A stretch of 64,000 nucleotides of DNA. It comes from Chlorobium sp. GTDB lineage: Bacteria; Bacteroidota; Chlorobiia; Chlorobiales; Chlorobiaceae. The notes under the pieces were generated by a model, which saw nothing but the letters and a program-made list of their open reading frames with translations, was not told the DNA's origin and did not search any database. The first letter of the stretch is position 1; each line of letters starts with the position of its first letter. Both the position numbers and the translations under genes were made by a program. Shown here piece after piece: positions 42,863 through 53,013 of this stretch. The stretch spans positions 54,034-118,033 of the forward strand of contig SZXX01000033.1 in the NCBI GenBank assembly GCA_005843825.1, in the 5' to 3' direction.

Positions 42863-44563
42863 ATGTATCAAGATATATCCATGGTGTTCAGCGGGGCTGC
42901 TGGGCAGGGAGTTCAAACCATCACGGGTGCTCTCCTTCACGTATTGAAAAAGTATGGTTGCAACGTTTTCTCCTGTTCAGAGTACATGTCTCGTATTCGT
43001 GGAGGAAGCAATTCAACTGAAATCCGGATAACGGAAAAAAAAAGAGACGCTTATGTACGACGCATCGATATGCTCTTTGCCCTCTCCCATAATGTTGTTG
43101 AACATTTGAAAGACAGGATAAGCAGCAAGACGCTGATATTTGCGGAAAAAGAAAAGTTTGGTGATCAATGGGGTGATAGCTGCATTGATACACCTCTTAC
43201 CAAATTTGCAGTGGAGGCTGGCAGCGCCGGGTTTTCAAATATTGTTGCCGCAGGGGTTGTCCTTGGTATGTTTGGCATTCCTCTTGAGCTGTTTACGGCT
43301 TATCTGCAAGTAAAGTTTGCTGCAAAAGGTGAAGAGATTGCCACAAAAAACTGCATTGCAGCAAAGCTTGGGTACAGTTTCGGACGAGATACTGCGGCGA
43401 CTGCAAATATATCTCTTCAAATATCTATTCCTGCAGCCATGCCTGAAAGAGTGCTTATGGATGGGAGCACAGCGCTTGGTATCGGAGCTGTCGCTGCCGG
43501 GTGTAATTTCATCAGCTCCTACCCAATGTCGCCAGGAACAGGCCTGCTCACCTTTTTGGCTAATAGAACAAAAGAATATGGCATTGTCGTTGATCAGGCT
43601 GAAGATGAAATTGCAGCAATCAATGCGGGACTCGGAGCATCCTATGCCGGGGCAAGGGCAATTGTGACAACTTCTGGAGGTGGGTTTGACCTTATGCAGG
43701 AAGGAGTAAGTCTTGCAGGTATGATTGAAACTCCAATTGTTATTCATATAGGTCAGCGCCCTGGACCGGCCACCGGCTTGCCGACACGTACCGAGCAGGG
43801 CGACCTCAATCTGGCTCTCCATGCGGGCCATGGAGATTTTGCGAGGGTAATCTTCTCTCCGGGAACCCTTGCAGAAATTATTGATACTACGCAGCAGGCA
43901 TTCAATCTTGCACAGCGGTATCAGATTCCTGTTTTTATCCTGACCGATCAGTATCTGCTTGAATCTGTATCTACCATTGAAGCTGCATCGGTGAAACGTA
44001 GGACGGTGGAAACTTTTCTTGTAAAAACCACTGAAACCTACCAGCGGTATGCTTTCACCGATGATGGCTTAAGCCCAAGAGGAGTTCCCGGATATGGTGA
44101 TGGTCTTGTACGCGTGGATTCCGATGAGCATGATGAAAATGGCCTTATTACTGAAAGCTTCGACATTCGACGTCGTATGGTTGAAAAGCGCCTGAATCGA
44201 ATTCGTTCCCTCATGGAAACAGCATGTATGCCGACCTTTATCGGCAGTGTTGATCAGGCAGAGACACTGGTGATTTCCTGGGGCTCGAATCGATGGGTTC
44301 TTGAAGAAGCGCTTGATGTACTCGGAAATAGAGCATTCGGGGGTATTCATTTTTCCCAGGTGTTTCCCCTAAACCCTGTCATCAATTCCTTATTTGAAAA
44401 CAAAAGACTTTTTGTCATGGAAAACAACGCAACAGGCCAGTTTGCTGATCTCCTATCATTTGAAACAGGGAGACGGATATCGCGCAAAATCCTGAAAGCA
44501 ACCGGGGAACCCTTTACTGTAGAGGAAGTTGTTGATGCATTACATCAGTCAGATCATGAATAA
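42863..44563 (+). CDS. korA: 2-oxoglutarate:ferredoxin oxidoreductase, alpha subunit (gamma-alpha fusion)
   Basis: This 566-residue subunit, with KorB, reductively carboxylates succinyl-CoA to 2-oxoglutarate using reduced ferredoxin, a defining step of the reductive TCA cycle. The N-terminal gamma-type domain has 'FSGAAGQGVQTITGALL' and 'SEYMSRIRGGSNSTEIRI'; the alpha part starts at 'DGSTALGIGAVAAGCNFISSYPMSPGTGLLTFL' and includes 'EDEIAAINAGLGASYAGARAIVTTSGGGFDLM' and 'RPGPATGLPTRTEQGDLN'. The ATG at 42863 is chosen for its AAGGAG site 9 nt upstream. It overlaps korB by 8 nt. Confidence 0.95.
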   Translation: MYQDISMVFSGAAGQGVQTITGALLHVLKKYGCNVFSCSEYMSRIRGGSNSTEIRITEKKRDAYVRRIDMLFALSHNVVEHLKDRISSKTLIFAEKEKFGDQWGDSCIDTPLTKFAVEAGSAGFSNIVAAGVVLGMFGIPLELFTAYLQVKFAAKGEEIATKNCIAAKLGYSFGRDTAATANISLQISIPAAMPERVLMDGSTALGIGAVAAGCNFISSYPMSPGTGLLTFLANRTKEYGIVVDQAEDEIAAINAGLGASYAGARAIVTTSGGGFDLMQEGVSLAGMIETPIVIHIGQRPGPATGLPTRTEQGDLNLALHAGHGDFARVIFSPGTLAEIIDTTQQAFNLAQRYQIPVFILTDQYLLESVSTIEAASVKRRTVETFLVKTTETYQRYAFTDDGLSPRGVPGYGDGLVRVDSDEHDENGLITESFDIRRRMVEKRLNRIRSLMETACMPTFIGSVDQAETLVISWGSNRWVLEEALDVLGNRAFGGIHFSQVFPLNPVINSLFENKRLFVMENNATGQFADLLSFETGRRISRKILKATGEPFTVEEVVDALHQSDHE

Positions 44564-45419
44564 AACAGTTACCCCTTTTGATATGCCCGATGGCATTGAC
44601 GTTGCCTGGTGCCCAGGGTGCGGCAATCATATGCTTCTTAAAGCCGTGAAGTCTGCATTGCATGAACTGGGTATTGATCGTAAAAACCTCGTGATGGTTT
44701 CCGGAATCGGGCAGGCGGCAAAATCACCACAATATATAAAAGCAAACATGTTCAACGGGTTGCATGGTCGTTCACTTCCAGCAGCACTGGGTATAAAACT
44801 TGCAAACAGAAACCTTGTTGTTGTGGTCGAATCTGGTGACGGGGATATGTATGGTGAAGGGGGTAATCACTTTCTGCATGCTATCCGCAGAAACATTGAT
44901 ATCACCGTAATTGTTCACGATAACATGGTGTACGGCCTAACCAAAGGTCAGGCCTCTCCAACATCTCAACGCGGTATGACAACGCCGTTACAGGAAAACG
45001 GTGTTATGCTCGAGCCCTTCAATCCTCTCGCTGTGGCGCTGGCCCTCAATGCTCCTTTCGTAGCAAGAGCCTATGCCGGTGATGTGGAGCGAACAAAAGA
45101 AATTGTCAAGCAGGCCATTGCATTCAAAGGGTTTTCAATTGTCGATGTTTTTCAGCCCTGTGTTGTATTCAATAAGGTGAACACCTACCAGTGGTTCAAG
45201 GAACGTACTGTTTACCTGCCTGAAAATCACAACGTCAGAGACCGTACAGGGGCATTCGGACTTGCAATACAACAAGACAAACTGCTTCTTGGGGTTTTCT
45301 ACCGCAATGAACAGCGTGAGCGCTATGAGGATCAAATGGGTATCGGAACCATTCCACTCTATCAGAGCAATCCACTTGATGAAGAGGCCTTCCAAAAATT
45401 AGTAAACAACTATCTGTAA
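44556..45419 (+). CDS. korB: 2-oxoglutarate:ferredoxin oxidoreductase, beta subunit
   Basis: This 287-residue TPP-binding subunit has 'WCPGCGNHMLLKAVKSAL' at the start, two further iron-sulfur-type Cys positions, and the TPP/Mg motif 'VVVESGDGDMYGEGGNHFLHAIRRN' (GDG...N) followed by 'VHDNMVYGLTKGQASPTS'. These are typical of KorB. The start at 44556 overlaps the korA stop by 8 nt; a further upstream start at 44529 would only add residues not seen in relatives. There is no ferredoxin gene in the window. Confidence 0.95.
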   Translation: MNKTVTPFDMPDGIDVAWCPGCGNHMLLKAVKSALHELGIDRKNLVMVSGIGQAAKSPQYIKANMFNGLHGRSLPAALGIKLANRNLVVVVESGDGDMYGEGGNHFLHAIRRNIDITVIVHDNMVYGLTKGQASPTSQRGMTTPLQENGVMLEPFNPLAVALALNAPFVARAYAGDVERTKEIVKQAIAFKGFSIVDVFQPCVVFNKVNTYQWFKERTVYLPENHNVRDRTGAFGLAIQQDKLLLGVFYRNEQRERYEDQMGIGTIPLYQSNPLDEEAFQKLVNNYL

Positions 45420-45710
45420 TGGATATAAAATTGCGACAAACTCTGCTCGAATCATTTCGTTGGCCTTTTACGAGAAGGAAGCCAGTTGGCATGTCCCTGG
45501 AAACCCTTAACACCTGATTAACATTATAGCTCTAAGATTTAAATACAGAGATTTATTGCAATATTTGAACATTGAACATAGCCTTCTTCGCAATTTGCCA
45601 GCACCTAATGCCACCCGCCACTCTTCAAAAACCCAACCCGGATAACTGCCGCAACAACTGCCGGCAACAGAAAACCTCCATACATCCATAAACAACAGTA
45701 AGCGAAACGG

Positions 45711-47915
45711 TTACTCTTCAGGCGGCTTTTTCATGATATCCTGGACGATTTTCGTGAATGCGGTGAGGGAAAATGGCTTTTCGATGAAGTTTACCCCCTT
45801 ATCATCAGCAAGGTGCTTGGCGATATATTCAGCTGTGTAACCCGACATATAGAGCACATGAAGCTTCGGACAAATCGGTTCAATTTTTTGGAAGAGATCA
45901 CTTCCGTTCATCTCCGGCATAATCACATCGCTCACGAGCAAATCTATTTGCTCTCTGTATCGCTCTGCATGCTCAATCGCCTCCAGAGGGTTCGAAGCAG
46001 CAAGCACGGTGTATCCTTTATGCTCCAGCATTTTCCTGCAGAGTTGCAGGATATCGGGTTGGTCTTCAACGAGAAGGATAAGTCCTTTGCTTTGCGGCAA
46101 TCCCGGCTCCTCAATGACACCCTCTACCGGTAACATCTGTTCCTCCCGCTGCAATGGCAGGTAAATGATAATCCTGGTTCCTTTCCCCTCTTCACTCTCT
46201 ATGTCAATAAAACCGTTGCCTTGTTTGACAATACCATAGACCGTTGCGAGGCCCATACCAGAGCCTTTGCCAACCTCCTTGGTCGTAAAAAATGGTTCGA
46301 TGATATGGGGAAGATGCTTTTTATGGATGCCGAGTCCATTATCGGTGATGATCAGCATTATATAATCGCCAGGTATGGTGCAGGTGTGTCCGGCATTGAT
46401 TTTGGCTTGGTCAATATGGATTTTATTTGTTTCGATGGTGATGGTGCCGTTACCTGAAATGGCATCGCGGGCATTCACACAAAGGTTTGTAAGAATCTGA
46501 GTGATCTGAGACGGGTCAAGCTTTACAGTTGCATCCTTTACTTTGGGGGTCCAGGTGAGCGTGATGTTTTCACCGATCAATCTTCTCAGTATGGTGAGCA
46601 CCTCCTTAACCGATGAATTCAGGTCAAAAATCCGGGCCGATACAGTCTGCCGACGGGCAAACGACAGGAGTTGCCCCGTCAGTTCTACTGAGTGGGTCGC
46701 AGCTTTCTGTATTGCCTTCAAATCCTCATAAGAGCTGTCGCTACGCTCAAGGGCCAGTTCGGTATGGCCGAGAATCACCGTCAACATATTGTTGAAGTCG
46801 TGGGCAATACCTCCTGCAAGCTGGCCAACCATCTGCATTTTCTGTGCATGATGAAGCTGCGCCTGTAAACTCTCTCTCTCCTCCTCAAGGAGCTTGCGCT
46901 CGGTGATATCTGTCACAATGCCAGACATCCTTTTCGCGTTTCCAGTAGGATCGTGCTGAAGCCCTCCGACCGCCCAAATCCAACGTGTTTCGCCATCCGC
47001 TCGACAAATCCGGCATTCAAAATTCCACTCGCTCCTGTCCTCTATTGCTTTTTGGAACTTTCCATCTACTTCGGCACGATCCTCGGGTAACACGTGATCT
47101 AGAAACATCTTGTAAGTCCACTCGGGAAGAAGCGATTCGTAGCCGAAAATACGATCATGAAGGAGCGTACGATGAGCGATTTGATCACGCAGATCAAGAT
47201 CCCATCCTCCCATTTTGCTTTTTTCAAGCATAAAGCTGAACCGTGCTTGACTTTCAATCAATTGCTCCTCTAAACTTTTACGCGAAGTGATATTGATAAC
47301 AGTCCCGAAATAGCGCACCAAACTGCCTTTTTCGTCAATGTACGGCATTCCTCGGGCCATCAACCAGTGCATTGTGCCATCACGGTGAAAAACACGATAC
47401 TCAATTGCAACAGGGTTTGCATTTTTCGCAGCATGCAAAACAGTCCGGACTATTTTTTTCCTGTCGTCAGGATGTATGGAACGTATCCAGAGTTCATGGG
47501 ATGGTTTTTCCTTACCTCGCTCCAGCCCATATAAATTCCATATCTCGTCTGACCATATATTCTCTCCTGATATCACATCCCATTCCCAAACACCCGCTTG
47601 TGCAGCTTCCAATGCCTGAGTAAAGCGCATCTGATTTTCAAACAACATAATCTCAATCCGCTTGCGTTCAGTAATATCGATATTTGTGCCGATATAATGA
47701 GTTATGCTGCCTTCTTTATTACGTAAAGGCATTCCTCTTGACATTATCCAGTGAACGGAACCGTCAGGGTGGCAGATTCTATATTCGAGATTCAGATCAA
47801 TGCCTTTTTTAATGGCTGCGTCAGCAGCACGTATAATATTCTCATAATCTTCAGGATGTATGACTCTCTGCCAAAGTTTGAAGGATGGTTTGTCATTTAG
47901 CCGTATAGAGCCCAT
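45711..47915 (-). CDS. Hybrid histidine kinase, C-terminal part (split from 47897-49915)
   Basis: This 734-codon frame holds the end of one PAS domain (about 1-75), two more PAS domains (about 85-215 and 215-345, each ending ITSRKS or ITERKL), the phosphoacceptor helix '[21 protein letters not shown]', an HATPase with '[12 protein letters not shown]', '[11 protein letters not shown]' and '[15 protein letters not shown]', and a receiver domain with '[11 protein letters not shown]' and '[13 protein letters not shown]'. It begins in the middle of a PAS domain, and the preceding frame supplies the missing half. One base added near 47900 joins both into a single 1401-residue protein. It is a close relative of the kinase at 27.0-29.5 kb. 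Confidence 0.88.
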   Translation of the reverse strand: MGSIRLNDKPSFKLWQRVIHPEDYENIIRAADAAIKKGIDLNLEYRICHPDGSVHWIMSRGMPLRNKEGSITHYIGTNIDITERKRIEIMLFENQMRFTQALEAAQAGVWEWDVISGENIWSDEIWNLYGLERGKEKPSHELWIRSIHPDDRKKIVRTVLHAAKNANPVAIEYRVFHRDGTMHWLMARGMPYIDEKGSLVRYFGTVINITSRKSLEEQLIESQARFSFMLEKSKMGGWDLDLRDQIAHRTLLHDRIFGYESLLPEWTYKMFLDHVLPEDRAEVDGKFQKAIEDRSEWNFECRICRADGETRWIWAVGGLQHDPTGNAKRMSGIVTDITERKLLEEERESLQAQLHHAQKMQMVGQLAGGIAHDFNNMLTVILGHTELALERSDSSYEDLKAIQKAATHSVELTGQLLSFARRQTVSARIFDLNSSVKEVLTILRRLIGENITLTWTPKVKDATVKLDPSQITQILTNLCVNARDAISGNGTITIETNKIHIDQAKINAGHTCTIPGDYIMLIITDNGLGIHKKHLPHIIEPFFTTKEVGKGSGMGLATVYGIVKQGNGFIDIESEEGKGTRIIIYLPLQREEQMLPVEGVIEEPGLPQSKGLILLVEDQPDILQLCRKMLEHKGYTVLAASNPLEAIEHAERYREQIDLLVSDVIMPEMNGSDLFQKIEPICPKLHVLYMSGYTAEYIAKHLADDKGVNFIEKPFSLTAFTKIVQDIMKKPPEE

Positions 47916-49915
47916 AATGTAACAGACCAGAATAGCTCATTGGTTTTCAATTCTCGTACCCAGAAACCGGTTTTCGAGCCTAGCAATGCAAGATCGAAAC
48001 TTTTCTTGTAATCAATGAGTTTCTCTTCGGTTTGTTTCTGGTTGGTGATATTGATAACGGTTCCGATATACCTCTCTGCATTGCCTTGTTCATCATAGAG
48101 GGGCTTTCCTCGTGACATAAGCCAGTGAACCGAGCCGTCAGTATAAAACACACGATATTCAATTGTTAACTCTGTATGTTTGGCGGCGGCTGTTGTAACG
48201 GCCTCAATTGCCATATCCCTGTCATCAGGGTGAACAATACTTTCCCAAAGCTCGAAAGTTGGTTCTTCTTTGCTCCGATCCAAACCATGCTGAGACCATA
48301 TCTCTTCTGACCAGATCAGATTATTGGTTTCCAAGCTCCACTCCCAGACACCTGCATGTGTGGCTTCCAATGCCTGGGTAAAGCGTTTCTGGTTTTCAAG
48401 CAACTGAGACTCAGCCCGCTTGCGATCGGTGATGTCGTAAATAAGAGAGTAAAGAAGGGATTTCTGCTCAATGGTAATGGGACCACTGTAAACTTCTACA
48501 TCGCGGAGAGAACCGTCAGCAAGTCGATGGCGAAAGAGAAAGTAATTGCGCTTTTCAGTGCTTGCCCGTTGCATTTCAACCTGAATTTCTTTATCCGTCA
48601 ACTGGTTGATCTGCTTGATGTTCATCCGGCAAAGTTCCTCATGCGTCCATCCATAGTAACTGGTCGCTGCAGGATTGGCGTCAACTATGGCGCCATCCTG
48701 CTGATCAATGATGAACATCACTGTATGCTGGTTCTGAAACAGACTCCGGTATCGGGACTCACTCTCGCGCAATTTTTCTTCCGCCTCTTCATGCGCTTTG
48801 CGGGTTCGGAGCATAAAGACACCATATGCCAGATTATCGGCAAGTGCACTCAGCAGCCGGGTCTCATCGGTATCAAAAGCGTCTGGGATAGAGGAATAAA
48901 TACACAAACAACCAAACACCTCATTCTCTGCTTTTAGAGGCAAGCTCAACACAGATGCATAACTCCGAGCAACTGCCTCTTTCCGCCAAGGTTCAAAGTC
49001 AGGATCAGTCAGCATATTAGCGTTGACTGCAGGCTGGCCTGTATGGATTGACTTCCCGGCTGGTCCTCGCCCCCTTCCAACATCTGCCCAAGTGAGTTGC
49101 ATCGTTTTCAGGTAACCCTCTTCAAGGCCTGCTTGAGCAACAGGGCGTATGAACTTATTAGTATCATGTTCTATATAGCCTACCCACGCCATCTTGTAGT
49201 CGCCGATATCAACCATGATGCCGCATATCTTTTCCAGCAACTCCTTCTCATCATTGATATGAAGTAGCGACTGATTACACTCGTTGATAGCTCGAAGTGC
49301 ACGAGTCATCCTGTGGAATTCATATTCGGTTTGCTTTTGCTCACTTATGTCGGAAAGAATAACCCGACACCCATAATCGTCATTGTGCATTGCAGCATCA
49401 ATCCGGAGAGTGCGGAAAGAAAGAGCGGACTCAGTCTGAGAGGTTTCAGTTTTTCCGGCCAGAAGGCGAACCTCAATGCATCCTGGCTCTCTCTTGGTGA
49501 ACACTTGTTCGAGCAGGACATCCATTACCGCATAATCCTCGGGAACAACATATGCTTTAAAGTGCACGCCCTTTAACAGTGAGCGCGCAACCCCAAGCAT
49601 GGTTGAAGCGGTGAGGTTCGCATCGAGTATCCTGCTGTCACGACCAAGTGAAAGATAGCCAAGTGGGGCAAAGTCATAGAACTCAGCATACCGGCCAACA
49701 CTTTTTTCCAGCTCAGCCCTTGACTGAAGCAGTTCGTCATGCTGCATCTCAAGTTCTATCTGATGAACGGCGAGTTCATGGTTTATCCTGAGTTTTTCCT
49801 CAGGTGGACTAGAATAATCAGGGGTGCTCGATTGATTGACCTTCAGGTTCTCTTCAGCAAGAGCCCTCAACTTTGCCAAAGTGGCAGAGCTTTTGCTTTG
49901 CTGCTGTTTTGCCAT
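47897..49915 (-). CDS. Hybrid histidine kinase, N-terminal PAS/GAF part (split)
   Basis: This 672-codon frame starts at ATG 49915 with a Gln/Lys-rich coiled segment (about 1-75), a PAS (about 75-195), a GAF domain (about 205-370, with 'GPAGKSIHTGQPAV' and 'SVLSLPLKAENEVFGCLCIYS'), two PAS domains (about 380-500 and 505-630) and the first part of a fourth, stopping after '[12 protein letters not shown]'. The sibling repeats continue 'YGLERG..KPSHELW', and the next frame supplies '[18 protein letters not shown]'. Inserting a C after TACGGC restores continuity, so the stop at 47897-47899 results from a single-base loss or read error. Without the kinase part this half could only sense. Confidence 0.88.
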   Translation of the reverse strand: MAKQQQSKSSATLAKLRALAEENLKVNQSSTPDYSSPPEEKLRINHELAVHQIELEMQHDELLQSRAELEKSVGRYAEFYDFAPLGYLSLGRDSRILDANLTASTMLGVARSLLKGVHFKAYVVPEDYAVMDVLLEQVFTKREPGCIEVRLLAGKTETSQTESALSFRTLRIDAAMHNDDYGCRVILSDISEQKQTEYEFHRMTRALRAINECNQSLLHINDEKELLEKICGIMVDIGDYKMAWVGYIEHDTNKFIRPVAQAGLEEGYLKTMQLTWADVGRGRGPAGKSIHTGQPAVNANMLTDPDFEPWRKEAVARSYASVLSLPLKAENEVFGCLCIYSSIPDAFDTDETRLLSALADNLAYGVFMLRTRKAHEEAEEKLRESESRYRSLFQNQHTVMFIIDQQDGAIVDANPAATSYYGWTHEELCRMNIKQINQLTDKEIQVEMQRASTEKRNYFLFRHRLADGSLRDVEVYSGPITIEQKSLLYSLIYDITDRKRAESQLLENQKRFTQALEATHAGVWEWSLETNNLIWSEEIWSQHGLDRSKEEPTFELWESIVHPDDRDMAIEAVTTAAAKHTELTIEYRVFYTDGSVHWLMSRGKPLYDEQGNAERYIGTVINITNQKQTEEKLIDYKKSFDLALLGSKTGFWVRELKTNELFWSVTLWALYG

Positions 49916-50894
49916 AGAAAGACAGGTTTGTTTTCATAGATAAAAACAATACCAACCAAAAAAAGAGTAATATTATCAACATATTTGTGTCATTTTATTT
50001 CTCTATTAAGGTAATAATAAATTCACTGAGTTTCATTTTTCTCCGAATTCAGTCAGGGAGAGCGACTATCTGTTGCTGATAGGTTTGATGCATTAAAATC
50101 ACTATAGCCTATGCATCACGCCTCTTCGAAAAAAACGCGCCACTGTCCCCTAAGAACCAAGCGTGCGACTTTCACCGAATGGGGCTGAAGCATTGTAAAA
50201 GCTTATTGCTGTTCCCAGTCAAAGTTGAACTCTCTTTTCCTCAACATTCGGATTGCAGACGGCTTGGTCATATTGACGCCGATGGTGCACATACAGAGGC
50301 TCTGAATTCATTTGCTTTCCTTCCGTTGAGCAGGTTCTCCAGTATTCCTGTAACGCGAGACCCCGAGAAAATCTGCCCGCTTTCGCGTAGGGTAATGAGT
50401 TGGGATATTTCAGTATCACCAACGAACAACCTTTACTCATGTTCGCACCGATGAAGAAAGAATCGGGCCCCATACCTTATCCTAATCATAACTGAATGCC
50501 CCCCCTCCTGAACATGCTGCCATGCGAATTAAATTCAAACGAATGCAGAAAAAGAATGACCGAGAGGTATAACGTATCCAGCCAAGTTTGCTTCAGATTT
50601 TGAATGTTATGCTGCGGTTGCGTAACTACTGCAAACGCGGAGCGATATATGCAGAAGTTTGCATGTAGGGCTGTAAAGATATACCTGAGCTGTTTTCGCC
50701 AGGAAAGGAATAATTAGCAGCTACAAGACCTATCAACGCTTTCGCTTGGATTGCGCGGATCAATTATAAGTTCTATCTTGAAGGGCTTCCCTCTGACTAA
50801 TTACGGAACGTGCGGCGGAGAACCCCAATAAAATAGCGGGTTATCGGATTATTTCGGAATACGGGTGAAAGCCTTCAAGACTATCTTTGTGTAA
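49916..50894. other. Long stretch without a convincing gene
   Basis: Nearly 1 kb between the kinase and tmk. Two overlapping frames (50179-50454 plus, 50219-50473 minus) look non-coding. A short block at 50145-50190 resembles part of a group II intron (separate entry). The rest, 50520-50890, has mixed composition and no recognised element, and may be decayed mobile DNA. Confidence 0.5.
50145..50190 (-). mobile_element. Possible group II intron relic
   Basis: On the minus strand the block contains GGTGAAAGTCGCACGCTTGG followed by TTCTTAGGGG. This resembles the conserved 'GCC...GGTGAAAGTCGCACG...GGTTCT(G/T)AGGGG' hairpin next to the reverse transcriptase ORF of many bacterial group II introns. 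The 5' strand of the hairpin is degraded, no reverse transcriptase frame is nearby, and no domain V was found, so at best it is a fragment. Confidence 0.35.
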
Positions 50895-51533
50895 ATGCTT
50901 ATTACATTTGAAGGAATAGATGGCGCAGGCAAATCGACGCAGATAAAAAAGCTTGCCGGTTATCTGGGCAGTCAGCAGCGGGAGGTTCTGGTCTTACGGG
51001 AACCCGGAGGCACTGAGGTTGCTGAAAAAATCCGCTCTATCCTTCTTGAAAGCAAGGGCGAAATCAGCCCGATCGGTGAACTGCTTCTGTTTTCAGCAAG
51101 CAGGGCGGAACTTGTTCAGGAAGTGATCCGGCCTGCACTTGACGCTGGCAAAATTGTCATTCTCGACCGTTTTTTTGACTCAACGACCGCGTATCAGGGG
51201 TATGGACGCGGAATTGACTTTTCACTGCTCCAGTCGATTATTTCAATTTCCACCTGCGGGATTGTTCCGGATATTACTTTTTATCTTGATATAGAGCCTG
51301 AGGAGGCTATGAAAAGAAAGTTTTCCAAAACCTCCATTCCTCTCTCATTTGAGCATGCTGAGCTTGACCGTATGGAGCGGTCAGGGGAAATATTCTACCG
51401 CAATGTCCGCGAAGGATATCTTAAGATGATCAGCAGCAATAAAGAGCGCTTTCTGAGCATCGATGCCCTGCTTCCGGAAGCGACAATTCACAGTAAAATC
51501 ATAGCGATTCTTAATGAACGATTCCCTCGGTGA
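50895..51533 (+). CDS. tmk: Thymidylate kinase
   Basis: This 212-residue kinase phosphorylates dTMP to dTDP. It shows the P-loop '[12 protein letters not shown]' (about 4-15), the DRX-type substrate motif '[19 protein letters not shown]' and the family '[14 protein letters not shown]'. Length is typical. There is 180 nt before the next gene, so it is probably transcribed alone. Confidence 0.96.
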   Translation: MLITFEGIDGAGKSTQIKKLAGYLGSQQREVLVLREPGGTEVAEKIRSILLESKGEISPIGELLLFSASRAELVQEVIRPALDAGKIVILDRFFDSTTAYQGYGRGIDFSLLQSIISISTCGIVPDITFYLDIEPEEAMKRKFSKTSIPLSFEHAELDRMERSGEIFYRNVREGYLKMISSNKERFLSIDALLPEATIHSKIIAILNERFPR

Positions 51534-51712
51534 CCTCAGCATTGTTTTCCTTCGCAATAGTTTATAAAACGGAGTTGCAAAGGATAAAAAGCAATCTGAA
51601 ACTATCACAATAATGCGGCTATTATTTGTATAAAGTTTTCTAGAGTTTTTGCCAAGATTTTGCTTAAATTGAGGGACATATTACTTCGCCATCACTTCCT
51701 TACTGACAACGC

Positions 51713-52975
51713 ATGCACGATAGTATTCTTAAAGAACGTCAGCTAAGCACATGCGCTACTTCGATCACTCTACAGGATATCCGGACTCTTAAAGAGCTCT
51801 ACCAGCTGAAGGCGGAAACACGTGAACTTCGCGAGCCTGTTGTCAGAAACATAATCAAGCAGAGAGTTGTCGGGCAGTCGTGTGTAGAATCGCTTAAAAA
51901 CGCGCTCTATTCACTGGAGACAATCTATATTGACGATGATACAGGGCATCGTCTGCTGCGTCTTGACGGCATGAAGCAGATAGAGGTCGATCTGACGTAT
52001 GAAATCAGGGAACTCCAGAAGGACATATACTATCTCGAATATGGTGAGGATAAGTTCATTGATTACCTTGCAAAGTTTATTCCTGATTTCCGGGCCTATG
52101 TCAATAAAGGGGTCAATCTGCTCAGAGGCAAGCGCTTTAATGCCTTTATCACTGACCGGGATGGAACCACAAATAACTACTGCGGACGATACCGCTCCTC
52201 AGTTCAGCCCATCTATAATGCAGTCTTTCTCACCCGGTTTGCCAAGAACTGCTGCCAGTATCCCATTATTATCACCTCTGCTCCTCTGAGAGACTTCGGC
52301 ATATTGAATGTCTCCATCAACCCTAGCAACACGTTTGTCTACGCTGGCTCCAAGGGAAGAGAGTTTATCGATATCAACGGTGAATTCAACAGTTTTCCCA
52401 TTGAAGAGAAAAAACAGAAACTGATACGTCTGTTGAACGACAGGATGCTGGTACTTCTCCAGGATCCGAATTTCGAAAAGTTCAATTTTATCGGATCAGC
52501 CTTACAGATAAAATTTGGCCAGACCACTGTTGCACGGCAGGATATAAGCCACTCGATCAAAGAGACCGAATCTGCTGCTTTTCTGGAAAAGGTAAAAAGC
52601 ATCGTGCGTGAAATTGATCCGAGCGGCAAAAATTTCAGAATTGAAGATACCGGACTTGACATTGAAATCATTTTAACAATCGAAGGGGCGACCGAGAATG
52701 TACCGATCAAGGATTTTGACAAAGGTGACGGGCTCTCCTTTATCTGTAGCAAGCTGAACTTAAACCCTTCAAGGAGCGCAACGCTTGTGTGCGGTGATAC
52801 ACCTTCAGATATTCCAATGCTGAAAAAAGCAGTTGAAATGTTCGATGATGTCTGGGCTGTTTTTGTAACAAGGGATGAGAAGCTTCAAAAGCAGGTTGAA
52901 GAGATCTGCCCGAACAGCTTTACTGTACCCTATCCGGATATTCTCTTGACAATCCTTGGACTGCTTTCTCTGTGA
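51713..52975 (+). CDS. Trehalose-6-phosphate phosphatase-like HAD protein
   Basis: This 420-residue protein has an N-terminal helical extension (about 1-140) and a HAD phosphatase domain: motif I '[19 protein letters not shown]' (nucleophile Asp in DRDGT), motif II 'IITSAP', and motif IV '[14 protein letters not shown]'. The DxDGT variant and GDTxSD motif match trehalose-phosphatases and their relatives. Its direct neighbour, 38 nt away, is a trehalose/maltose-type phosphorylase fused to a sugar phosphomutase, which supports a role in disaccharide phosphate metabolism. The exact substrate is not established. Confidence 0.78.
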   Translation: MHDSILKERQLSTCATSITLQDIRTLKELYQLKAETRELREPVVRNIIKQRVVGQSCVESLKNALYSLETIYIDDDTGHRLLRLDGMKQIEVDLTYEIRELQKDIYYLEYGEDKFIDYLAKFIPDFRAYVNKGVNLLRGKRFNAFITDRDGTTNNYCGRYRSSVQPIYNAVFLTRFAKNCCQYPIIITSAPLRDFGILNVSINPSNTFVYAGSKGREFIDINGEFNSFPIEEKKQKLIRLLNDRMLVLLQDPNFEKFNFIGSALQIKFGQTTVARQDISHSIKETESAAFLEKVKSIVREIDPSGKNFRIEDTGLDIEIILTIEGATENVPIKDFDKGDGLSFICSKLNLNPSRSATLVCGDTPSDIPMLKKAVEMFDDVWAVFVTRDEKLQKQVEEICPNSFTVPYPDILLTILGLLSL

Positions 52976-53013
52976 TAACAATCGTCTTTATATAAAATCT
53001 TTTAATCATTGGT

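Noticed and set aside
50179..50473. Two overlapping frames on opposite strands
   Set aside because: Neither resembles a known protein and both lie in a decayed region; the minus-strand one lacks a ribosome site.
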